Notes: generated from the sequence alone by a model not told the origin. A stretch of DNA of 64,000 nucleotides from Clostridium estertheticum (GCF_026650985.1 NZ_CP086239.1:4428501-4492500), one strand, 5' to 3'; counted from the first letter of the stretch, positions 46,240-55,863 are shown. Made by a program: numbers and translations.

Positions 46240-46989
46240 ATGAATGAAGTAATTAAATTATTAAATGATCATAGATCAGTTAGAGATTATAAATCTGATG
46301 CTGTAAGTGAGGAAGATTTAGACCTAATAATAAGAGCGAGTCAAGCTGCTCCTTCTTCTATAAATGGGCAACAAGTTACTATAATTAGTGTGCAGAATAT
46401 TGAGAAGAAAAATAAATTATCTAAACTCGTGGGAAATCAAGTTTATGTAGATAAAGCGCCTGTTTTCTTAGTATTTTGTGCAGATTTTTATAGAGCTAAG
46501 CTTGCGGCTGAAATTAATGGCGAAGAGTTTGTAATTACTGAAAGTGAAGAAGCAAAATTGGTAGGTGCAGTAGATGTAGGATTGGCACTTAGTAATGCGA
46601 TAGCTGCAGCAGAGTCATTAGGTCTTGGAATTGTACCAATAGGAGGTATTAGAAAAGAGGCGGAGGCAGTAGCTGAACTTTTAGAATTGCCTGAACTTGT
46701 ATATCCTATGGTAGGACTTGTCATTGGTCATCCGGCTGATAAATCAGAAGTTAAACCAAGATTTCCTAAAGATGTGATTTATAATAAAGAAGTTTACAAT
46801 AAAGATTCTTTAGAATTAAAATCAAAAATTGAAAAATATGATAAAGTAGTTAAAGATCATATGATAAAAGTAACAAATGGTAGACTTAGCAATTCATGGA
46901 GTCAGGATATATCAGGAACATATAAATATTTTTATTATCCAAAAGTGAAAGAATCACTTGAAAAACAAGGATTTAAAGGTAATAAATAA
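46240..46989 (+). CDS. NfsA-type nitroreductase (FMN-dependent, NADPH)
   Basis: 249 residues. NDHRSVRDYKSDAVSEEDL, APSSINGQQVTIISV (FMN phosphate contact), VGLALSNAIAAAESLGLGIVPIGGIR and VGLVIGHPADKSEVKPRFP are typical of the NfsA/FRP group. It reduces nitro compounds, quinones or flavin. ATG 46240 follows GGAGACGAG; ATG 46222 lies before the site. Regulated by its own promoter; downstream a bidirectional terminator. Confidence 0.88.
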   Translation: MNEVIKLLNDHRSVRDYKSDAVSEEDLDLIIRASQAAPSSINGQQVTIISVQNIEKKNKLSKLVGNQVYVDKAPVFLVFCADFYRAKLAAEINGEEFVITESEEAKLVGAVDVGLALSNAIAAAESLGLGIVPIGGIRKEAEAVAELLELPELVYPMVGLVIGHPADKSEVKPRFPKDVIYNKEVYNKDSLELKSKIEKYDKVVKDHMIKVTNGRLSNSWSQDISGTYKYFYYPKVKESLEKQGFKGNK

Positions 46990-47000
46990 TTATATATTTT

Positions 47001-47065
47001 AAAAAAATTGTATAAACTTCCCTTAAGGACATTTATATCCTTAGGTTAGCATATACAATTTTTTT
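47001..47065. terminator. Bidirectional terminator with nested hairpin
   Basis: Outer arms AAAAAAATTGTATA (47001-47014) and TATACAATTTTTTT (47052-47065), enclosing a second hairpin CTTAAGGA/TCCTTAGG. It serves the nitroreductase and the small minus-strand gene. Confidence 0.8.
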
Positions 47066-47087
47066 AATTTTTTTGTATTTTATTGAA

Positions 47088-47231
47088 TCATTTAGATAAG
47101 ACTAGATAAACACCATATTTATCTTTATAGTCTTTGGTTTTGCTGGCAAAATCGGATAAAAAGTAACCTTTAAAAAGAGCGATTATGGAAATTAGTATAA
47201 TAAAATTTTTTAACTTTAAATTAATTTTCAT
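47088..47231 (-). CDS. Small membrane-anchored protein, unknown
   Basis: 47 residues: basic start, one helix (NFIILISIIALFKGYFL) and a polar tail (SKTKDYKDKYGVYLVLSK). AAGGAG lies 12 nt before the ATG, a wide spacing. It is followed by a terminator in the correct direction. Not recognised. Confidence 0.4.
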   Translation of the reverse strand: MKINLKLKNFIILISIIALFKGYFLSDFASKTKDYKDKYGVYLVLSK

Positions 47232-47487
47232 AAGATTACATTTCTCCTTTCTCTCCATTACTATGTTACTATTTTGCTCTAAAATAATATTAAAAACCTA
47301 TTGAAACATAGGGAAATTGCTAAAATATATACATGGTTAAATTGTTAATCAAAAATGGTTGTGGTAATTTTATTATTTGAAAAGTTACAGTAAAACATGG
47401 ATAAATTTTTTGTTAACAATCTGCAGTAAAGTGTAAAGTGAATATAAATATGATAACATATTTATATTAAGCAGAAAAAGGGGAAAT

Positions 47488-48126
47488 ATGACGAAAAACA
47501 AAAGAATAAAAAAATATAATCAAAAAAGGAAAAAAATATTATCATTGTCATTGATTATTTTATTAGGAGTATTTGTCGTATTTTTATCTATGATATCAAC
47601 TAATAGTAAAGTAAATCTTAGAAAAACGAATTCAACAGAGGGTTTAAATAAAAATAAGAATACCTTGGTAAAAGGTGGTGTTCTTAAGATAACTCAAAAA
47701 GATGTGGAGGAGAGTAAAAAAGCAGAAGATAAAACTTCGGATATTGATAAAAAGAAAGAATTAGAAATTATAAGAGGTGAGGTTGAAAAGTCTAAATATA
47801 TTACTCGTGAAAAGGAAATAAATACCAAAGATGTTCTAGTGAAAGCTGCAAATAAGCGCCTTTTGTTAATAAAAGTGCATGGCCAGTTAAAAAATGCATA
47901 TTCTTTAGTTGAGTCACAAAATGAGAAACAGGTGATAGCAATAATGATTTCAACTGTAGGCAAACTTGAAACTAATCCTTCCTATGATTTTAAGACAGAT
48001 CAAGCTAGTATTAAATCTACTTATAACAAGCTTGATGCCAATAGTAAGAGTAACATCAAGAATGCAATACTTTGCAATATTGATGGTGATAGTATAACAC
48101 AATTAAAAAAATCTTTCGGATTATAA
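47488..48126 (+). CDS. Membrane-anchored protein, unknown
   Basis: 212 residues. Very basic N-terminus (KKNKRIKKYNQKRKK-like), one helix (ILSLSLIILLGVFVVFLSMI), then a long helical charged segment (about 60-110) and a C-terminal part with LKNAYSLVESQNEKQVIAIM and LDANSKSNIKNAIL. The topology is N-in, single-span. AAAGGGG is before ATG. No family recognised. Confidence 0.65.
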   Translation: MTKNKRIKKYNQKRKKILSLSLIILLGVFVVFLSMISTNSKVNLRKTNSTEGLNKNKNTLVKGGVLKITQKDVEESKKAEDKTSDIDKKKELEIIRGEVEKSKYITREKEINTKDVLVKAANKRLLLIKVHGQLKNAYSLVESQNEKQVIAIMISTVGKLETNPSYDFKTDQASIKSTYNKLDANSKSNIKNAILCNIDGDSITQLKKSFGL

Positions 48127-48139
48127 AAATTAAAAAAAA

Positions 48140-48174
48140 AGCTATCAAAACACACTATAGGCATTTTGATAGTT
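48140..48174 (+). terminator. Terminator
   Basis: CTATCAAAA (48142-48150) with TTTTGATAG (48164-48172), A-run before and T-rich after. Confidence 0.7.
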
Positions 48175-48213
48175 ATCATTTAAAAAAATAATAGATATTA
48201 AAAAAAGTTGAGT

Positions 48214-50037
48214 TTATTTAGGAAGATCTATATCGCTAGGAATTTCAAGTCCTGCCATTTTCATTAAGTATAATGCATTTCTAGTGGTAGAAACACCGGT
48301 TCGTAATTTATAGTCAAAGTATAGTTTATCATCTTTATAATATTCACGAAGGTGATAATTTCTAACTTTTCTATTTGTCTTTTCTATGTCACCAAGTTCT
48401 AGGTCATGGGTAGATACAAAACCTAAAGCATTTTCATTACTTAGTTTTGCAACTAAAACTTTAGCACCAGTATGTCTATCAATAGAGTTAGTTCCTTTAA
48501 AAATTTCATCTAATAAGAAAAAAATTGGGGTATTATCTTCAGTTGCAGTTACAAGTTTTTTTATTCTTAAAAGTTCTGCATAGAAGGAGGAAATATTTTT
48601 TTCTAAATTATCACTTGTCCTCATGCAAGTATAAATATCCATTATAGAGCAGGTAAAACTTTCACAGCATACGGGAGCACCAGAATAGGCTAAAACCAAA
48701 TTAATGCCTGTTGTACGAAGTAGTGTGCTTTTACCTGACATGTTGGAACCTGTTATTAAAATAATGTTTTGTGATTTGTCTATATTAATATCATTGTATA
48801 TTCTCTTATCTCCAAGTAATGGATGACCAAGTTTTTTAGCATCGAATATAGGTGGACTATCTTGGAATTTTGGCATAGCCCAATCACTGTGTTCGAAGGC
48901 AATGGTTGATAAACTATCTAAGGCTTCCATTTCACCTATAACTTCAAGCCATGTTTTTAAAAAAGATGCACTAGCTTTTTTAAAACGTTGTAAATTGATT
49001 AAACATTGATAATCCCATAGAGTAAGTATATTTATAGGAAAATAGTAAATATTTTTTCTGTCAGATATTACGGTTACTAGATTTGCCAACTTTTTAATCT
49101 GAGTGGAAGCGTTCATTCCATCTTTATTTACAAGCTTTTCTTTTAGTTTATTTAAGTACTCTGAGTCGAACTTCTTCTTTTCTATGTGCTTAAGTAACCT
49201 ATTATATATAAGGATAGAATCTTTATATTGATACACGGTATCCAAATTTCTACTTACTTCTTTATATCCAACTACAAGAAGTATTATCTGGAGGACTATT
49301 GCTAACATAAATATTTTATATGATATTATCGGTAAAATAAAAGAGGCTACTAGAAGAGATATTGTTATTATAGGCAATATTCTTATTACAGCTATGACTA
49401 TTGGTTTTAGGAAAAATTCATTTTTATCCTCTGTCCACTTAAATAATTCTTCTGGGTCATGATTTTTATTTTCACTAAGTATTGCTTCTGCTTCAAATCT
49501 TTGTGTCCATCCAATATTTTTAGCGAGTTCTTTTACGGCCTTCTGCCTTTTATATATTTCTTCAATATTATACATAGGTTTTTGGAGAGTTTCCTTAAGC
49601 TTTTGGCGTCCTAGGTAAGTTATAGAGGTGTTTATCCATTGGAAAAGAGAGTTATCACCAAATATATCTAGGTCTCTTGAGTAGCTGTGAGTTTCATCAA
49701 CGAAGTCCTGACCACTATCAGAAAAACCCTTCCAATTGTTATCTAGACGTTTTAGGCAATTTTCATTAATTTCACATAAAATAGTACAGCGAATTTTATT
49801 ATACTTTATTTTCTTGTGTTTTACTGCAAGTGTTATGAATGTGATAAGTGTTATAATTAAAATAAAAACACTTAAGTAATAAGTAGCTCGCATATAGAAA
49901 AAAATTGAAAAACTTAGTCCGGCTACAAAGATTATTAATCTCAATAAGCTTATAAAGCTTATTGTTTGGGTTTGTTTTTTTAATAAATCTTCATAATGTT
50001 TCTTTCGATTTGCATAAGATGCTTTTTGTCTTTCCAT
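48214..50037 (-). CDS. MutS-like membrane ATPase
   Basis: 607 residues. Two pairs of membrane helices (about 25-70 and 205-250) precede a helical region and a C-terminal MutS domain V ATPase: Walker A TGSNMSGKSTLLRTTG, then SFTCSIMDIYTCMRT, Walker B PIFFLLDEIFKGTNSIDR and the ST-H motif GFVSTHDLELG. It lacks the mismatch-recognition domain of MutS1, so it is not classical mismatch repair. Similar ~600-residue proteins occur in many Firmicutes without assigned function. The ATG precedes a site reading AGGAGG. Confidence 0.85.
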   Translation of the reverse strand: MERQKASYANRKKHYEDLLKKQTQTISFISLLRLIIFVAGLSFSIFFYMRATYYLSVFILIITLITFITLAVKHKKIKYNKIRCTILCEINENCLKRLDNNWKGFSDSGQDFVDETHSYSRDLDIFGDNSLFQWINTSITYLGRQKLKETLQKPMYNIEEIYKRQKAVKELAKNIGWTQRFEAEAILSENKNHDPEELFKWTEDKNEFFLKPIVIAVIRILPIITISLLVASFILPIISYKIFMLAIVLQIILLVVGYKEVSRNLDTVYQYKDSILIYNRLLKHIEKKKFDSEYLNKLKEKLVNKDGMNASTQIKKLANLVTVISDRKNIYYFPINILTLWDYQCLINLQRFKKASASFLKTWLEVIGEMEALDSLSTIAFEHSDWAMPKFQDSPPIFDAKKLGHPLLGDKRIYNDINIDKSQNIILITGSNMSGKSTLLRTTGINLVLAYSGAPVCCESFTCSIMDIYTCMRTSDNLEKNISSFYAELLRIKKLVTATEDNTPIFFLLDEIFKGTNSIDRHTGAKVLVAKLSNENALGFVSTHDLELGDIEKTNRKVRNYHLREYYKDDKLYFDYKLRTGVSTTRNALYLMKMAGLEIPSDIDLPK

Positions 50038-50288
50038 AATAACCTCCTAGATGATTATTTTATTAAATATATAATACCATATTAAAGGCTCAGTCCGCAA
50101 TTTTCTATATTAGTATAATATTGTAAAGTTTAATGAATTTTTTGATTTGGACTTAAAAATATAGTAATTGTGGTAATATATAAGAATGAGAACAAAGAGG
50201 AGATAGGGCTATTTTCTCTTACTATAAAGTATTAAAATTAAAGAAAATAAATTATTTGTCTTAAAATTTCTTAAGTATAGGAGATGAT

Positions 50289-50840
50289 GTGAAATTGAAA
50301 ATAACTATAACAGGGGACTTATATTCGGGAAAGAGCAGTGTAGCTAAGGGTGTATGTGAGGTAATGAATTATACCTATTTTAGTGTGGGTGAGTTACAAA
50401 GAAAGCTTGCGGTAGAAAAAGGTATGTCTATTATGGAATACAATGATTATGTGTTCCAAAACAATTTAGATCATGAGGTTGACAATAGGACCGTGGCAAT
50501 TGGGATAGAGAATGATAACTTTATTTTTGATGCCAGACTTGCTTGGCATTTCATACCAAACTCTTTTAAGATTTATTTCAAAGTAGATATAGATATTGCA
50601 GTAGAACGTGCTATGGAGAGCAATCGAGGAGAGTGTGAAAATTATACTTGTGTGCAAGAGGCCAAAGAGAGGATAATTGGAAGAAGAAGACTCGAGGTAA
50701 CAAGGTTTAATGAAATGTATAACATTGATATAGATAATGATAGTAACTATGATTTAGTTATTGATACTTCCCACATGACTATGGAAGCTGTAATTGAAAA
50801 AACTATAAAAAAGTTGCAAGAATGTAGTGATAAAAAGTAA
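50289..50840 (+). CDS. Cytidylate-kinase-like P-loop kinase
   Basis: 183 residues, with Walker A GDLYSGKSSVAKGVCE, a DARLAWHFIP motif (usually DxR-type, as in Cmk-like kinases), and RRxxRxxxxxN in GRRRLEVTRFNEMY. It belongs to the Cmk/AAA_33-type (d)CMP or shikimate-like kinases, but the canonical CMP-binding insert is not clear. Start GTG 50289 has AGGAG 5 nt upstream. Substrate unknown. Confidence 0.75.
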   Translation: MKLKITITGDLYSGKSSVAKGVCEVMNYTYFSVGELQRKLAVEKGMSIMEYNDYVFQNNLDHEVDNRTVAIGIENDNFIFDARLAWHFIPNSFKIYFKVDIDIAVERAMESNRGECENYTCVQEAKERIIGRRRLEVTRFNEMYNIDIDNDSNYDLVIDTSHMTMEAVIEKTIKKLQECSDKK

Positions 50841-50876
50841 TACGCGTATTAATTTAAATACACGTATTGCTTTTTA
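50832..50876. terminator. Bidirectional terminator between convergent genes
   Basis: Arms AAAAAGTAATACG (50832-50844) and CGTATTGCTTTTT (50863-50875), 12 of 13 paired. Confidence 0.8.
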
Positions 50877-50877
50877 T

Positions 50878-51333
50878 TCATTTATGAATAGTTTTCAAAA
50901 ATACCGCAAGTATTCCAGATGTAATAAGTGGGCCTACAGGTACTCCGCCTAAAAATGATGCAGCTGCGACTGCTCCGACTATCATGGCAGGCATTATATC
51001 ACTATGACCCTGAACAGTAAGATAGTTTAAACCTTGTCCGCTTAAATATGTTGTTAAAAAAGAAAGAACTAAAGCTGTTATGCCTATCCAGGATGTAAAT
51101 ACACTTTTTATGTTTACGGATGTTATGGTACCGTTAGCTATAGGTATCATAATGGCAGCTATAAGAAGTATTAGTCCCCACGTCATTCCGCTCTTTTGAA
51201 GAGGTGGATAAACATATTTGTCTAATCCTAAAAGTTTTGCCATAAGTAAAATACATGTTGCAATGGCAACCGAATTTGCTTTGCCTAATATGGCAGCGGC
51301 AAGGATCAACAATAGAATAATAGTTGGATTCAA
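50878..51333 (-). CDS. DUF441 family membrane protein
   Basis: 151 residues, four helices, with the family features NPTIILLLILAAAILGKANS, GMTWGLILLIAAIMIPIA and VPVGPLITSGILAV. Known relatives (YeaL/YtwI) have no assigned function. I take TTG 51333, 9 nt after AGGAG; the ATG at 51342 abuts the site with no spacing. The 320-nt gap to the next gene holds a 50-nt hairpin (51479-51528, AAAACGC...GCGTTTT), possibly a terminator, and the next operon's leader. Confidence 0.85.
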   Translation of the reverse strand: MNPTIILLLILAAAILGKANSVAIATCILLMAKLLGLDKYVYPPLQKSGMTWGLILLIAAIMIPIANGTITSVNIKSVFTSWIGITALVLSFLTTYLSGQGLNYLTVQGHSDIMPAMIVGAVAAASFLGGVPVGPLITSGILAVFLKTIHK

Positions 51334-51689
51334 ACAAATCATCTCCTGAAATATATTTATTTCAATATTAAGATAAATTAAACATTCATAATATACTATT
51401 CCTTTTCTGCTATATTAATTCTATAATATTTTTTAAAATGAAAGAAAGAAGGGTTTCCAAAACACAAACCGACTATTAAAACGCCATATAGCCAATAAAC
51501 GCACTAATACGTAGCATATGAAGCGTTTTTATGTATATATCGACTATACCCTAATATTGATAGAACTGCCACATCTATTCACAGTTTATGGAGTTTTCCA
51601 AACAGACACGCCTATGATATCATATAAGTTGTTAGTTCTAATTAATGTAAATTGGCTAACGATGCATTATTATATTGAGGAGAGGTTAT

Positions 51690-52817
51690 ATGTTAGAGTT
51701 TAGGAATTTAAGGAAGGTTTTTAAGAATAAAACCGTAATTAACGACATTAGTTTTACTGTAAATAAGGGAGAATTTGTAGTTATAGTAGGACAAAGTGGT
51801 TGCGGTAAAACCACAACCTTAAAAATGATTAATAAATTAATTTTACCGACATCAGGAAGTATAAACTTAGAGGGTAAAAATATACTTAAGGAGGATACCA
51901 TTAAGCTTAGACGGAATATGGGATATGTCATACAGCAAACAGGACTTTTGCCACATATGACTGTAGGAGAAAATATTGGAATAATACCAATGCTTGAGAA
52001 ATGGCCAGAAGAAAAGATACTTGCAAGGACAAATGAACTCTTAGAAATGGTGGGAATGAAGCCAGAAGAGTATATAAACAGATATCCATGTGAGTTAAGT
52101 GGAGGTCAGCAACAAAGAATCGGAGTTGCAAGAGCTTGGGCAACAAATCCAGATGTAATTCTTATGGATGAGCCTTTTAGCGCACTAGACCCAATTACCA
52201 GAAATCAGCTTCAAGATGAATTGTTTAATCTTCAACAGGAATCTAAAAAAACAATAGTTTTTGTAACTCATGATATGGATGAAGCACTTAAGCTTGGTGA
52301 TAGAATTTGTATTATGAAGGATGGAAATATTGTTCAGTATGATACTCCAGAAGAAATTCTAAATAATCCTGCTAATGATTTTGTTAAAGAATTTATAGGG
52401 AAAAATAGAATATGGCAGCAACCAGGGTTTATAAAAGCTAAGGATATTATGATTACGGAGCCAATTACAACTAGTGGAAACAGAACAGTAGTACAAGCTT
52501 TAGAAATTATGAAGGCAAACAAAGTAGACAGTTTGTTAATTATTAATAAAGAAGATAAGCTAGAAGGAATTGTTACAATAAAAGATATTATAAGAAATTA
52601 CACAGGTTCTCTAAAGGTAAATACTATTATGGGCACAGAAATTAAAACTGTTAATCTAGAGGACTCTTTAGTAGATATATTAAATCTAATGAATGAACTT
52701 AAAATCGGATATGTGCCAGTTGTAGATGATGGTTCAAAGTTAGTTGGGTTAATTACTGAGAGTAGTTTGTTAATTGTTTTAAGCAATCAGTATATTAACC
52801 AGGAGGATGAGGAGTAA
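51690..52817 (+). CDS. Glycine betaine-type ABC ATPase with CBS domains, system 2
   Basis: 375 residues, a paralogue of the 31483 gene. Walker A GQSGCGKTT, signature LSGGQQQRIGVARA, Walker B VILMDEPFSALD, then two CBS domains (about 250-370). ATG 51690 has GAGGAGAGG in front. The TAA stop shares its last base with the ATG of the next gene, so the two are coupled. No perfect copy of the system 1 operator is seen here; only a single half-site-like AGTTGTTAGTT at about 51628. Confidence 0.9.
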   Translation: MLEFRNLRKVFKNKTVINDISFTVNKGEFVVIVGQSGCGKTTTLKMINKLILPTSGSINLEGKNILKEDTIKLRRNMGYVIQQTGLLPHMTVGENIGIIPMLEKWPEEKILARTNELLEMVGMKPEEYINRYPCELSGGQQQRIGVARAWATNPDVILMDEPFSALDPITRNQLQDELFNLQQESKKTIVFVTHDMDEALKLGDRICIMKDGNIVQYDTPEEILNNPANDFVKEFIGKNRIWQQPGFIKAKDIMITEPITTSGNRTVVQALEIMKANKVDSLLIINKEDKLEGIVTIKDIIRNYTGSLKVNTIMGTEIKTVNLEDSLVDILNLMNELKIGYVPVVDDGSKLVGLITESSLLIVLSNQYINQEDEE

Positions 52818-54409
52818 TGGGAATAATACGTTCAATAGTTGGTTTTAAAGATTTTGTATTTCAAACACATGGGCAGATAATAGATTTAACACTTCAGCAT
52901 ATCGAATTAACCGTATTTGCTGTGCTTATAGCTATAATTGTTGGAATTCCTTTAGGTATATTAATATCTAGAGTTAAGAAGTTAGCGGGGCCAGTTATAG
53001 GCCTTGCTAATTTAATACAAGCGGTACCTAGTTTAGCATTACTCGGGTTTCTAATACCAGTAATGGGAATAGGTAGTGCACCGGCGATACTAATGGTGTT
53101 TTTATATTCGTTACTTCCTATTATAAAAAATACATATACTGGACTTATGAATATAAATCCAGATGTAATTGAGTCATCTAAGGGTATGGGAATGACGAGT
53201 AAACAAATACTTAAGCTAGTTCAATTACCACTTGCGTTTCCTATAATTATGACAGGAATAAGGATATCGGCAGTTACAGCTGTTGGGCTTATGACAATTG
53301 CAGCATTTGTAGGTGCTGGTGGATTGGGATATATGGTATTCTCAGGTGTGCAAACTGTAGATAACAATATGATTCTAGCCGGAGCAATTCCTGCATGTTT
53401 ACTTGCACTATTAATGGACGCTGTTGTAGCGAAAATAGAAGAAGGGGTTACACCTCCAGGAATTAGAAAAGCAGATGGTACAATTAAACTGTCTAGGAAA
53501 AAAAGATATAAATTTAACAAAATACAAAAAATAATAGCCAGCTGTTTAGTAGTCGTGTTAGTAGGTAGTGGTGTATTTATGGCCACAAGAAAAACTGACA
53601 CAATTGTGGTAGGTTGCTACAACAGTTCTGAACAAATTATATTAGGTAATATGTTAGCGACGCTAATAGAAAAAAACACTAAAATTAAAGTAGAAAAAAA
53701 GTTGAATTTAGGCGGTTCAGGGCTGGCATATACAGCATTAAAAACTGGTAAAATAGATATGTATCCTGAGTATACTGGAATGAGTTTGGTTGGTATTATG
53801 AAACAAGCACCAATTAATGACCCAGCTAAAGCGTATAAAGTGGTAAGTGATTATTATCTTAAAAACTATGGTATAATTTGGCTCAAACCTTTTGGATTTA
53901 ACGATACTTATACATTATCAGTAAGACAAGATACAGCAAAGAAATATAATTTAGAGACTATTTCAGACCTCGCAAAGGTTGGAGATAAGCTTAAACTAGG
54001 TGCTACATTAGAATTTTGTAATAGAGCAGATGGGTATTCAGGAATAAGTAAAGTATATGATTTTAAATTTAAAGAATTTAGTTCAATTGATGGAGGACTA
54101 AGGTATACAGCTATAGGGAATAAAAAAGTAGATGTTATAGATGCTTTTACGACAGAAGGATTATTAAAGTCATATAAACTTAAAGTTTTAAAAGATGATA
54201 AACACTTCTTCCCAAATTATGATTGTGTACCAATAGTTAACAGTAAAACCCTTCAGAAATATCCGCAAATTAAGCCTTTAATTAACAAATTAGGTGGAAA
54301 AATTACTGAGGAAAAAATGATAGAATTAAATTATAAGGTTGATAAACTTGCAGTGCCTCCAGCAAAGGTGGCAGAAGACTTCCTTAGAGAAAATAAATTG
54401 ATTAAGTAG
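52817..54409 (+). CDS. Betaine-type ABC permease fused to divergent substrate-binding domain, system 2
   Basis: 530 residues, the same order as the system 1 fusion: permease (about 1-215), linker helix (about 235-255), binding domain (about 262-530). The permease is close to its paralogue (AVPSLALLGFLIPVMGIGSAPAI). In the binding domain the usual GSKxFTEQ is GCYNSSEQ and YTGT is YTGM, at places that contact ligand in OpuCC-like proteins. The substrate may therefore differ from system 1. Confidence 0.88.
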   Translation: MGIIRSIVGFKDFVFQTHGQIIDLTLQHIELTVFAVLIAIIVGIPLGILISRVKKLAGPVIGLANLIQAVPSLALLGFLIPVMGIGSAPAILMVFLYSLLPIIKNTYTGLMNINPDVIESSKGMGMTSKQILKLVQLPLAFPIIMTGIRISAVTAVGLMTIAAFVGAGGLGYMVFSGVQTVDNNMILAGAIPACLLALLMDAVVAKIEEGVTPPGIRKADGTIKLSRKKRYKFNKIQKIIASCLVVVLVGSGVFMATRKTDTIVVGCYNSSEQIILGNMLATLIEKNTKIKVEKKLNLGGSGLAYTALKTGKIDMYPEYTGMSLVGIMKQAPINDPAKAYKVVSDYYLKNYGIIWLKPFGFNDTYTLSVRQDTAKKYNLETISDLAKVGDKLKLGATLEFCNRADGYSGISKVYDFKFKEFSSIDGGLRYTAIGNKKVDVIDAFTTEGLLKSYKLKVLKDDKHFFPNYDCVPIVNSKTLQKYPQIKPLINKLGGKITEEKMIELNYKVDKLAVPPAKVAEDFLRENKLIK

Positions 54410-54430
54410 TTTTGTTTATGGAAGGTATAA

Positions 54431-54476
54431 TTAAAATGGCCCGTTTCTACAGTTTATGTAGGATGGGCTATTTTAA
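54431..54476. terminator. Bidirectional terminator
   Basis: TTAAAATGGCCC and CTACA pair with TGTA and GGGC-TATTTTAA, between convergent transporter and HxlR genes. Confidence 0.75.
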
Positions 54477-54485
54477 TATTAACTA

Positions 54486-54818
54486 TTACTCCAATAGGTG
54501 AGAATAATGACTAATAGACCAATTTTCAATTTCTTTAATAATTTTAGTTAGCTCATATCCTCTATCAGTAAGGTAATACTCAACTTTGGGTGGAATTTCT
54601 GCATAGATTTTCTTACCAACTAATTCATCATTTATTAATTCCTTTAGGTTTTCATTTAATACCTTTTGACTTATACCTATTGTTATTCTTTGAAGTTCTA
54701 AAAATCTTTTAGGTTCATCATATAAATGACATAATAAAACTGACCTCCACTTGCCTCGGATAAAATCCATTGCATAATCTAATAAACATATATATTCTTT
54801 ACCTTTACAGTATATCAT
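54486..54818 (-). CDS. HxlR-family transcriptional regulator
   Basis: 110 residues, a single winged helix with IRGKWRSVLLCHLYDEPKRF, GISQKVLNENLKELINDELV and IPPKVEYYLTDRGYEL, all typical of HxlR/YodB. Cys4 and Cys11 stand near the N-terminus, where YodB/HypR-type members hold their redox sensor. It is divergent from a flavodoxin-like Fe-S oxidoreductase, which probably is its target, with direct repeats in between. Confidence 0.88.
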   Translation of the reverse strand: MIYCKGKEYICLLDYAMDFIRGKWRSVLLCHLYDEPKRFLELQRITIGISQKVLNENLKELINDELVGKKIYAEIPPKVEYYLTDRGYELTKIIKEIENWSISHYSHLLE

Positions 54819-54950
54819 TAGGGTACCTACCTTTAATTATTTTTATATTTGGGATCTTCAATGAGAGTCATAGCATATTAGAGTTAATTATATAGGAGCG
54901 ATTTAATATAAGCAAACTTATACATAATGTTAAATAGGTATAGATATTTA

Positions 54951-54994
54951 TAAGAATCTTACCTAAAGTGTAAGAATCTTACCTAAAGGTAAGG
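54951..54994. promoter_or_regulatory. Operator region: 18-bp direct repeats and a 16-bp palindrome
   Basis: TAAGAATCTTACCTAAAG occurs at 54951-54968 and again at 54971-54988 (20-bp period, two helical turns). The second runs into a perfect palindrome CTTACCTAAAGGTAAG (54979-54994). A related AAAGGTAGGTACC lies at the HxlR start codon (about 54823-54835, minus strand). These are candidate HxlR sites. Confidence 0.7.
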
Positions 54995-55089
54995 TAACTA
55001 ACTAAATAGTGCGTACTAGCAAGTTAAATAGGGAAGTATTATAATGAACACAGGTTTAAATAAAGGAAAATTATATGGAGGTATATATT

Positions 55090-55725
55090 ATGAAGGTACT
55101 TGCTTTTAACGGGAGTCCTAATAAAAATGGGAATACATATGAGGCTATCAAAGCTGTAGCTACAGAACTTAAAAAAGAGAATATAGAGGTAGAAATTATT
55201 CATGTAGGAAATAAAGAAATACGTGGATGTTTAGCCTGTGGCGGATGCAGTAGAAACATGAATGAAAAGTGTGTTATTAAGAATGATGAGGTTAATGAAT
55301 GGATTCAAAAAATGAAAGAGGCTGACGGAATTATTTTAGGATCACCTGTACATTATAGTGCAATAGCTGGAACTATGAAATCATTTTTAGATCGTGCATT
55401 TCTTGTAACATCTACAAATGGAGGTATGCTTAGACATAAAGTAGGAGCTAGTGTTGTCGCAGTAAGGCGTGCGGGTGGCATTCCAACATTTGATCAATTA
55501 AATAATTATATTAATTACTCAGAAATGGCAATGCCTACATCGAATTATTGGAATGTAGTTTTTGGTACTGCGCCAGGCGAAGCAACTCAAGATGAAGAGG
55601 GAATGCAGATTATGAAAGTCCTCGGCAAAAACATGTCATGGCTTTTAAAACTTGTAGATGCTGGTAAAGACAAAGTAGAAGAACCTAAAGTTGAAGACAA
55701 GGTATTTATGAACTTTATAAGATAG
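55090..55725 (+). CDS. Flavodoxin-fold NAD(P)H oxidoreductase with compact Fe-S motif
   Basis: 211 residues. FMN-binding start AFNGSPNKNGNTYEA and later GIILGSPVHYSAIAGTMKSFLDRA. Cysteines at 47, 50, 53 and 61 form C-x2-C-x2-C-x7-C, the compact 4Fe-4S motif of iron-sulfur flavoproteins (Isf). It should carry FMN and maybe a cluster, reducing quinones or oxygen species. ATG 55090 has GGAGG 8 nt before; ATG 55075 touches it. HxlR is divergent. Confidence 0.85.
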   Translation: MKVLAFNGSPNKNGNTYEAIKAVATELKKENIEVEIIHVGNKEIRGCLACGGCSRNMNEKCVIKNDEVNEWIQKMKEADGIILGSPVHYSAIAGTMKSFLDRAFLVTSTNGGMLRHKVGASVVAVRRAGGIPTFDQLNNYINYSEMAMPTSNYWNVVFGTAPGEATQDEEGMQIMKVLGKNMSWLLKLVDAGKDKVEEPKVEDKVFMNFIR

Positions 55726-55863
55726 TAAATATAAACATTAATCTAAATAAGGTGAATAATTAAACCTCAATTTCACCTCACGTTGTAAAAAAGTATGAAA
55801 TCTATCTATAATGATTTATAAACAGAAACGAAGAAACTATAGAAATCTAGTTTAGAGTTTTGT

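Noticed and set aside
51518-51703. 61-codon frame ahead of betaine system 2
   Set aside because: No ribosome site, overlaps the start of the ATPase gene and a hairpin.
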